The translations under genes were made by a program, and so were the position numbers. From assembly GCF_029643245.1 (NCBI RefSeq), contig NZ_CP116398.1, positions 1,240,001-1,304,000 of the forward strand: a stretch of DNA of 64,000 nt, given 5' to 3'. Positions within the stretch are counted from its first letter, which is position 1, and every line of letters starts with the position of its first letter. Below are positions 57,605-64,000 of this stretch, piece after piece. The notes beneath the pieces are model-generated. The model saw nothing but the letters and a program-made list of their open reading frames with translations. It was not told where the DNA came from and searched no databases. Source of the DNA: Methylomonas sp. EFPC3. GTDB lineage: Bacteria; Pseudomonadota; Gammaproteobacteria; Methylococcales; Methylomonadaceae.

Positions 57605-59134
57605 TTAGTCGCTTGCCGTCTTGAATCGGGTCGCAGCGCCCAGCAAGCCGGTGACGAAGAAGGCTGTGCCGACCAAGGTAAAGCGCAGATTCAGTTTTTC
57701 CAACGCCAGATCGTCGGTCGCATAGAGCATGAAGATCACGGCAATACCGCCCCAGGCCAGAAAGCGCAATCCGGCAGCTATGGCGGCTTGACTCAAGGTT
57801 TCGGCGTCGCTGGCCGGCGCATCCATCCGGTAGGCGACGAAGCCGCTGATCAACGCCGGCATGATCCCCCACCGGGCATGGTCGAGGAAACTGTCCAGGA
57901 AATTGAAGTCACCGCGATGGTAGAAAGTCAGCTCCAGGATGAAAGTGGATATCGAGGTGCTGACCACGAAGCCGACGAACATCATCGCCATATAAAAGCC
58001 GTAGTAGCGGTCGGCCGGCTCCTGCTGGTGGCGAAAAGCAACGCTGCGCAATACGAACACCAGGGCGATCGGCAGCACGTAAATCGCAATCGAATAGGCA
58101 ATCCAGCGCAACGTGGTGTAACTGAAGTGCGACAGCGGCTTGTCCGGAAACAAAAACACGTTGTGCAACGCTACCGAGACTTCGCGCCCCAAAATCACGC
58201 CGAAAGTGGTCGCGGCTGCAAAAATCAGCAGGTATTTATAGGTATGCTTCAGCCGCGCCTCATGGACGTTACCGCCCAGTTCCTTCACGGTGGCCCAGAT
58301 TTCGTTCTCATTGGCGCTGCCGAACACAACCAGCGCCGCCAGCAACCGGCACAGCAGCCCACTGAGCCGGTCCAGTTCCTTCAGTAGATTGACAGTCTTG
58401 GTGTAGTGCGGCTCGGCCTCCTTCCATACCGCGACCTTTTCCGACATCGCGTTATAGGAAATGCAGATTTCGCCCCATTTCAGCGACGGTTCGCTGAACA
58501 GCCGCCGGTAAGACGATTGGTCGGCATAATGCTGAATTCGGTCGAACAACAGGCTGTTATGGGCCCATTTGTACTCGACCGTGGCGCCGGCTTTGTCGAA
58601 ATCGCCGGCGTCGATGCTTTGCACCAACAGGCGGTCGGCAATCTGGCCTTTGATTTTGTCGTCCACCGCCGACAGGCGGGATTTGATCAAGGCGTTGTAG
58701 ACCTCGACCGCTTTGGTCGGGATCGCGAACGCATCGTGTATGCTATCGCGCAAAATCAGCAGCGGATTGAACGCGCTTTCCCAACCGATCAAAAACAGCA
58801 CGACACCGGCGGCGATCAGCGGCAGCAACTTGTTGCCGTCCAAACCGTACAACAGCTCGACCAGGCTGCCGGCCCGCAGGTGGCTGACGACCAAGGTCAC
58901 CAACGGCTCCAGCGGCAGCCATTGCCAGGTCAACAAACAAAACAACGCCGCCATCAAGGCACAGTACAAACCGATTCCGGTCCAGTAGGTGCTGCGGCGA
59001 ATGAAGTATTGCGGCAGAGTCGGTTCCGCGCCAAGCTGGATCCGGCGCTTTTGAAACGAACGGTAGGCCAGCACCGCGGCTGCCGCGGCGCCCAGCAACT
59101 GAATCGCAAAATTAATCAGAAATTCGATGGTCAT
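57605..59134 (-). CDS. Large multi-pass membrane protein of unknown function
   Basis: A 509-residue protein. Hydrophobic helices are at about residues 5-22, 46-72, 95-115, and several in the second half (roughly 310-500), with a central soluble part of about 170 residues (DSIHDAFAIPTKAVEVYNAL and following). No family is recognised. The start MTIEFLINF is preferred over the upstream frame since it begins in a membrane helix. It has a strong terminator and follows the HDOD gene on the same strand. Confidence 0.68.
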   Translation of the reverse strand: MTIEFLINFAIQLLGAAAAAVLAYRSFQKRRIQLGAEPTLPQYFIRRSTYWTGIGLYCALMAALFCLLTWQWLPLEPLVTLVVSHLRAGSLVELLYGLDGNKLLPLIAAGVVLFLIGWESAFNPLLILRDSIHDAFAIPTKAVEVYNALIKSRLSAVDDKIKGQIADRLLVQSIDAGDFDKAGATVEYKWAHNSLLFDRIQHYADQSSYRRLFSEPSLKWGEICISYNAMSEKVAVWKEAEPHYTKTVNLLKELDRLSGLLCRLLAALVVFGSANENEIWATVKELGGNVHEARLKHTYKYLLIFAAATTFGVILGREVSVALHNVFLFPDKPLSHFSYTTLRWIAYSIAIYVLPIALVFVLRSVAFRHQQEPADRYYGFYMAMMFVGFVVSTSISTFILELTFYHRGDFNFLDSFLDHARWGIMPALISGFVAYRMDAPASDAETLSQAAIAAGLRFLAWGGIAVIFMLYATDDLALEKLNLRFTLVGTAFFVTGLLGAATRFKTASD

Positions 59135-59235
59135 TGTTCCTACGGGTTGGTAGAGAAAGGAAGTCCGCGCCCAAGCACGCGGCCTGTCGCGCATTCTAAT
59201 GCAAAGCCGCCGCAATTAGCGACCGTATCGACAGC

Positions 59236-60072
59236 TCAGGCCGACAAGGCCAACGAATCTTCCAAAGCAATTTCCAGCTCGGCCAGTGCGATTTCGGACA
59301 AACCGAGCCGGGCCGCTTCTTCGCTGCTGGAGACCACCAAGTCCGGTTGGGGTTGGGAGGCAATACCCAGCTTGTACGCCACCATGTCGGCTACCCGCAC
59401 CACCAATTCGACGGTACCGGTATCCTCGGTAACCGGCCGATGATGGGACTCGGCGACGTTACAATAGGTTTCGGGCAGATTCCAGGACCGCAGCAGCCAG
59501 GCGCCTCTGGCTTCGTGCTGGCGAATCAGCAATTCGAGCTGCAAATCCTCCGGCAAATTCAGTTTGGGATCCTGAGCCCGCAAATCATCCAGGCAGCGCA
59601 ATAGCAGCAATTCGCCGATGTCGTGAAACAGGCCGGCCATGAAGGCCTCTTCGGCGATCGCATGGAAGGACAGCCGTTTCGCCAACCATTCCGCGCCCAA
59701 CGCCACCGCCACGCTATGCTGCCACAGCTTGGCCATGTATTTTTCAGTCGCAGAGTCCCGCGCGCTGAACATGCCCTTTTGCATTACCAGGGTGGCAATC
59801 TGGACGATACGCGGCAAGCCCAGACGCACGACTGCGTCTTTGACGGTGTTTACCGAACTCAGGCCGGCATAAAACGACGAATTCGCTACCCGCAGGATCT
59901 GGCTGGCCAAGCTGGCGTCCATCGCCAGTTGTTTGGCGATGTTATCCAGCGAACGGTTTTCGTCTTGCAAGGCCTGCCGCAATTCCGTTACCGCGCGCGG
60001 GAACACCGGCAGCGCACCGGCGCCGCTGGCGATGGATTCATCGATCATATCCGTTAATGATTTTTCGCTCAT
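59236..60072 (-). CDS. HDOD domain protein
   Basis: A 278-residue HDOD protein: LPVFPRAVTELRQALQDENRSL, DASLASQILRVANSSFYAG and the VKDAVVRLGLPRIVQIATLVM helix; then a near-intact HD-type motif in GLFHDIGELLLLRC. It starts 18 bases after the GspE-like ATPase gene, suggesting they act together, for instance in c-di-GMP-linked pilus or secretion control. Confidence 0.88.
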   Translation of the reverse strand: MSEKSLTDMIDESIASGAGALPVFPRAVTELRQALQDENRSLDNIAKQLAMDASLASQILRVANSSFYAGLSSVNTVKDAVVRLGLPRIVQIATLVMQKGMFSARDSATEKYMAKLWQHSVAVALGAEWLAKRLSFHAIAEEAFMAGLFHDIGELLLLRCLDDLRAQDPKLNLPEDLQLELLIRQHEARGAWLLRSWNLPETYCNVAESHHRPVTEDTGTVELVVRVADMVAYKLGIASQPQPDLVVSSSEEAARLGLSEIALAELEIALEDSLALSA

Positions 60073-60090
60073 GTTAGTTAGTTGATTAAA

Positions 60091-61989
60091 TCAGCGACTG
60101 CCCAGCAAACGGCGCAGCTCGTAAAGGGGACGGGGCTTGCCGAAGCGCGGCAGGTTGCGGATCACTTCTTGCAGTGAAGTAATTCCGGCCGCGGCCTTGA
60201 CCAGCCCGTCTTCGACTAAAGTCACCAAACCGGCGGTCTCCAGACTGACGCGGCGGATTTCGTAGGATGTCTTGCGTTGTAAGATCGCATCCTTGACCGA
60301 CTCATTCATCGACAACAACTCGAACACGCAAACCCGCCCGGAGTAACCGGTAAAACGGCATTTATCGCAGCCCTTGCCCAACAGAAAATGGGCGCCGATC
60401 ACGTCGTCCGCCGTCAAATTCAGCCGTCGGAGCAGGGCCGGATCGGGCTGGAACGGTTCTGCGCAATGCTTACAGACTCGGCGCAACAAACGCTGGGCAA
60501 CCACCGAGACCACGGTCGACGAGATCAGAAACGCCTCGATCTCCATGTTCAACAGACGCAACAGGCCGCCGATACTGTCCTCGGTATGGAAGGTAGTCAA
60601 TACCTTGTGGCCGGTCAGCGCGGCCTGAATTGCCGTATCGGCCGAGAATCGGTCGCGGATCTCGCCGAGTACGATGATATCCGGATCCTGGCGCACGATA
60701 TGGCGCAGGGTTTCTTCGTAGGTCAAATTGATTTTCGGGTTGATCGAGCACTGGGCAACGCCATCGATCACGTATTCCACCGGGTCTTCGGCCGAAACGA
60801 TACTGACTTCCGGACCGTTCAAATAGTCGACCGCACTGTATAGGGTCGTGGTTTTGCCCGAACCGGTCGGCCCGGTAATGATAATCACGCCGGTCGGGAC
60901 ATCCAGCGAATCCAGCAGGAACCGCTCCAACATCAGCGGCGCCATCCCCACTTCATGAATATCCAGCAATTCGGTTTTGCGGTTCAACAAGCGCAGTACG
61001 ATCTTCTCGCCGTTGATGGTACTGAAAAACGACGCCCGCATGTCGATCACATGATGGGTGGCGACCTGCTCGAACAATACCCGGCCGTCCTGATGCCGGC
61101 GCTTTTCGGCGATATCGGCGCCGGCCATGACCTTGATCCGGCTGATCATGGCCTGGGCCATTGCGACCGGGAAATCCCGATAGTGCACCATCAGGCCGTC
61201 GATCCGAAAACGGACGCGCAACTTATGCTCCAACGGCTCGATATGGATATCGCTGGCCGCTTGGCGGATTGCATCCTCGAAAATTTCATTGACCGAGGCA
61301 ACGGCAGACTGCTCTCCGAAGGCGGCTTTCTCCTCCCGGGCATTACGTTCGTAATTCAGCAAAAAACGCATGATCTGGGAATAACGGCCCACTGCCGGAA
61401 TCACCTCGGCACCAAGTACGTGTCGTGCCGTTGCGATCGCGGTTTGATCCATGGGGTCGCCGAACGCGACCAACACGCCGTCGACTTGTTTTTCGATCGG
61501 CAGAAAGCAGTGCTTGTTCGCCGACTTCAGCATCTGTTTGGTCATCAGACTCTGATCGACGTTGGCGAGGCTGAGGTCGATCACGGATATGCCCATCAAA
61601 TCCGCCAACACTTCCAGCATCTTGGCTTCGGAAATCAGATTGCGCTCGACCAGGATTTCGCCCAGGCGTTTGCCTCCGCCTGCCTGCTGTTGCTGGGCCA
61701 AAGCCAGTTGCAAATCGCTATCGCTGATAAAACCGAATTCGACCAGAAACAAGCCCAATTTGACTTTTAACGGATGACTGCGGAACACCTCGACCAACTG
61801 CGCATGGGTGACGTAACCCAAATCGCACAACACCACCAGAATCGGCTTGGGCGATTCCAGCTTGCCCTGCACGCGTTGCGCATATTTCAATTTGGCGCCG
61901 TCAAGCACGTCCTGCTCGACTAAAAGTTGGAGGAAGGAATCGATGAATTGAGTGCCGGAATCGGCAGAGCTAACGTCGCGGGATTTCAT
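60091..61989 (-). CDS. GspE/MshE-like secretion or pilus ATPase with MshEN domains
   Basis: A 632-residue type II secretion/type IV pilus assembly ATPase. Its N-terminal part has MshEN-type segments that bind c-di-GMP (VKLGLFLVEFGFIS and RLGEILVERNLISEAKML). The ATPase has Walker A GPTGSGKTTTLYS, Asp box, Walker B DIIVLGEIRD and His box TFHTEDS; the zinc site is CKHC and CDKC. The start is taken at the second ATG (61989), the first being 61995. No other pilus or secretion genes lie in the window. Confidence 0.9.
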   Translation of the reverse strand: MKSRDVSSADSGTQFIDSFLQLLVEQDVLDGAKLKYAQRVQGKLESPKPILVVLCDLGYVTHAQLVEVFRSHPLKVKLGLFLVEFGFISDSDLQLALAQQQQAGGGKRLGEILVERNLISEAKMLEVLADLMGISVIDLSLANVDQSLMTKQMLKSANKHCFLPIEKQVDGVLVAFGDPMDQTAIATARHVLGAEVIPAVGRYSQIMRFLLNYERNAREEKAAFGEQSAVASVNEIFEDAIRQAASDIHIEPLEHKLRVRFRIDGLMVHYRDFPVAMAQAMISRIKVMAGADIAEKRRHQDGRVLFEQVATHHVIDMRASFFSTINGEKIVLRLLNRKTELLDIHEVGMAPLMLERFLLDSLDVPTGVIIITGPTGSGKTTTLYSAVDYLNGPEVSIVSAEDPVEYVIDGVAQCSINPKINLTYEETLRHIVRQDPDIIVLGEIRDRFSADTAIQAALTGHKVLTTFHTEDSIGGLLRLLNMEIEAFLISSTVVSVVAQRLLRRVCKHCAEPFQPDPALLRRLNLTADDVIGAHFLLGKGCDKCRFTGYSGRVCVFELLSMNESVKDAILQRKTSYEIRRVSLETAGLVTLVEDGLVKAAAGITSLQEVIRNLPRFGKPRPLYELRRLLGSR

Positions 61990-61995
61990 TCTCAC

Positions 61996-62352
61996 CTTGA
62001 ACTGAAGACCGATCGGAGTCCGTGCGCAATAGACACGGGACAGATTCCGCTTTCCATGAATACTAAGTTACTAGATTTTGACGGTCCAATACAGCGTTAT
62101 ATTGTTACAAACCCGCGTAAATTTTACGACCGCCAAGCGCTTGCCGTTGAGCCCGGCACCGTCCCATTCGAAAACAACAGTTTACGCGCCCTAGAGGGCA
62201 GTTTTGGCTCTAGCTTATAAGCCCGGCCGCCAGGAACACCGCGACACCAGTAACTCGCTGTCTTTATAATTGATTAGGCAATATTCTGCCACTCCAGTCC
62301 GCCAACGGCGGACTCCAGCACAAACCCGCTTTCGCCAGAGGAGGTCGTCATC
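61996..62352. other. Intergenic region before the hybrid kinase
   Basis: About 350 bases between the divergent ATPase and kinase genes. No gene or known regulatory element was recognised. The end, AGAGGAGG just before 62353, is the kinase ribosome binding site. Confidence 0.5.
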
Positions 62353-64000
62353 ATGCAAAGCATTGCCGAATTTTTCGGGACCAAGGATTTCATGCCACAC
62401 GGATATTGCTTGGCCTGGAGTCCGGGCCTGCTCTGGCTGATGGTGACTTCCGATGCGATTATGGCTTTGGCCTACTTTACCTATCCGATCGGCATCGCCT
62501 ACTTCGTTTGGAAACGGAAAGACTTGTCCTACCGCTGGCTGTACCTCGGCTTTTTTATCACCTTCATTCTGACCTGCGCCGCCACCCATCTGTTATCGGT
62601 GGTGACGGTCTGGATTCCGCTTTACTGGCTGGATGCCTATGTCAAAGCCGTATCCGCCCTGGTGGGCATCGCCACCTCTTTCGCGATCTGGTGGGTCATA
62701 CCGCGCGCGCTGAAATTGCCAAGCCCGGCGGAATTGCAGCGCGCCCGCGATCAGGCCGAAGCCGCCAACAAAGCCAAAAGCGTGTTTTTGGCTAACATGA
62801 GCCACGAACTGCGCACACCGCTGAATGCCATTCTCGGTTTTTCCAGCCTGATGCAAAAAGATCCGCAGCTTCCGGCCAGCCAACACCACAATCTGGCCAT
62901 CATCAACCGCAGCGGCGAACATTTGTTGAGCTTGATCAATAATGTACTGGAAATGGCAAAAATCGAGTCCGGCCGGCTGCAATTGGAACGTAGCCGCTTC
63001 GATCTCGGCGCCATGATCCGCGACGTCAGCGACATGATGTCGATGCGGGCGCGGGACAAGGGTTTGCAATTGTTAATCGACCAAACCTCGGAATTTCCGC
63101 GCTTCGTTTGCGGCGACGAGGCGCGTCTGCGCCAAGTGTTGATCAATCTGCTCGGTAACGCCTTGAAATTTACCCAGCAAGGCGGCGTCACACTGCGTCT
63201 GGGCACGCAACAAAACAACCACAGCCATCTAAGGATCGAAGTGGAAGATACCGGTCCCGGTATCGCCGACAGTGAGCGGGAGCACATCTTCGAGCCCTTC
63301 GTGCAACTCGGTGACCAGGGCGACAGTAAAGGTACCGGCTTGGGCTTGACCATTACCCGCCAGTTCGTGCAACTCATGGGCGGACAGCTGACGCTGGAAA
63401 GTAGCGTCGGCAAGGGTTCGTTGTTCCGTATCGATTTACCGCTGCCGGAGTTGGCGGAGCCGGAGGTCCGTGCCAGCGCAGCGGATAGCCTCGGCGAAGT
63501 GACCGGTCTGGCCCCTGGCCAGCCGCAATTCCGGATTTTGATCGTCGAGGATCAACTGGAAAATCAGCTGCTACTCGGCCGGCTGATGACCGATATCGGC
63601 ATGCAAATCCAGTTAGCCAAAGACGGCGCGCAAGGCGTGGCCCTGTTCGAATCCTGGCAACCGCACCTGATCTGGATGGACCGGCGCATGCCGCACATGG
63701 ACGGCATGCAAGCCACCCAAGCCATCCGGCAGTTGCCAGGCGGCGATCGGGTCAAGATTGTCGCGGTCACCGCCTCCGCGTTTATGGAGCAGCGCGAGGA
63801 AATACTGCAAGCCGGTATGGACGACTTCATCCGCAAACCCTACCGGGCCGAAGAAATTTACGCCTGTCTGGCCAAACACCTCGGCGTCGAATTCGTTTAC
63901 CGGACGGAAATCGCCGCTGCCCAGGACGCAAGCTTGGATCCGGCGATGATTGCCGCCCTGCCGGAACCATTGCGGAAAGACTTGAAAACGGCACTGGAAA
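62353..64000 (+). CDS. Hybrid histidine kinase with ethylene-receptor-like membrane domain (partial)
   Basis: At least 549 residues, cut by the window end. Residues 20-115 hold three membrane helices homologous to plant ethylene receptors: [13 protein letters not shown] with Asp34 and Tyr41, and [10 protein letters not shown] with Cys75 and His79, matching ETR1 Asp25, Tyr32, Cys65 and His69 that bind Cu(I). Then coiled linker, HisKA with His151 ([11 protein letters not shown]), HATPase (N-box [10 protein letters not shown]-boxes DTGPGIA, GTGLGL) and a receiver with Asp443 in LIWMDRRMP. Start ATG 62353 has AGAGGAGG. It is likely to sense ethylene or a copper-bound small molecule. Confidence 0.87.
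   Translation, partial: MQSIAEFFGTKDFMPHGYCLAWSPGLLWLMVTSDAIMALAYFTYPIGIAYFVWKRKDLSYRWLYLGFFITFILTCAATHLLSVVTVWIPLYWLDAYVKAVSALVGIATSFAIWWVIPRALKLPSPAELQRARDQAEAANKAKSVFLANMSHELRTPLNAILGFSSLMQKDPQLPASQHHNLAIINRSGEHLLSLINNVLEMAKIESGRLQLERSRFDLGAMIRDVSDMMSMRARDKGLQLLIDQTSEFPRFVCGDEARLRQVLINLLGNALKFTQQGGVTLRLGTQQNNHSHLRIEVEDTGPGIADSEREHIFEPFVQLGDQGDSKGTGLGLTITRQFVQLMGGQLTLESSVGKGSLFRIDLPLPELAEPEVRASAADSLGEVTGLAPGQPQFRILIVEDQLENQLLLGRLMTDIGMQIQLAKDGAQGVALFESWQPHLIWMDRRMPHMDGMQATQAIRQLPGGDRVKIVAVTASAFMEQREEILQAGMDDFIRKPYRAEEIYACLAKHLGVEFVYRTEIAAAQDASLDPAMIAALPEPLRKDLKTALE

Noticed and set aside
57456-57872. Minus-strand open frame overlapping the end of the membrane protein gene and its terminator
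   Set aside because: It runs through the terminator and out of frame with the real gene.

Overview
The window is a chromosomal stretch of a gammaproteobacterium with moderately high GC. Its content is mostly conserved housekeeping genes: purL, bamC-dapA, recJ, hom-thrC, cysK, rpoE-rseA-rseB-degP, nadB, ychF, ygfZ, ctaA, deaD, nirBD, gpmI. The gene set and style (several HDOD proteins, a one-heme chemoreceptor, assimilatory nitrite reductase with a NasT/ANTAR regulator) would fit a methanotroph of the Methylococcales such as Methylomonas. That placement is inference, because no methane oxidation gene or rRNA lies in the window.

Region by region. 1-6.7 kb: dienelactone hydrolase and low-molecular-weight phosphatase, then a c-heme chemoreceptor, an HDOD protein, a NarL-type two-component pair and a frameshifted acetyltransferase. 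6.7-20 kb: almost all minus strand, with purL, dapA-bamC, PAP2 phosphatase, ArnT-like glycosyltransferase and recJ, then alaC-hom-thrC, which ends in a clear terminator. 20-25 kb: a tiny membrane protein, then a divergent module of GNAT-C39 peptidase, M14-like DUF2817 hydrolase, RimK-like ATP-grasp ligase and PfkB kinase. 25-29 kb: secreted and lipoprotein genes, a coiled-coil SPFH-like protein and a membrane protein downstream of cysK. 29-35 kb: the sigma-E envelope stress operon with degP, divergent from nadB, and tRNA-Met. 35-43 kb: ychF, a TraT-like lipoprotein, a GGDEF/HDOD/YgfX operon, then ygfZ, HDOD and ctaA. 43-51 kb: deaD, the convergent nirB-nirD-phzF operon, and divergent narK-nasT. 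51-54 kb: an AT-rich accessory island (methyltransferase, two-TM protein, 5'-nucleotidase). 54-64 kb: gpmI, a secreted beta-rich protein, a large membrane protein, an HDOD protein, an orphan GspE/MshE-like ATPase and a hybrid histidine kinase cut by the window end.

The most informative parts are these. (1) The nirB control region has a candidate sigma-54 promoter, an upstream NtrC-like site, and a leader in which an ANTAR-type hexaloop hairpin is mutually exclusive with a strong intrinsic terminator; the ANTAR protein is encoded next door. (2) The last gene has the copper-binding Cys-x3-His and Asp of plant ethylene receptors in its membrane domain, so it is a candidate bacterial ethylene sensor. 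(3) The RimK / GNAT-C39 / DUF2817 / PfkB group looks like a peptide or amide ligase system of unknown product. (4) The AT-rich island has an imperfect attC-like palindrome at one gene boundary.

No rRNA, prophage, insertion sequence or CRISPR array was seen. All start choices and functions come from reading the sequence; no database search was run.
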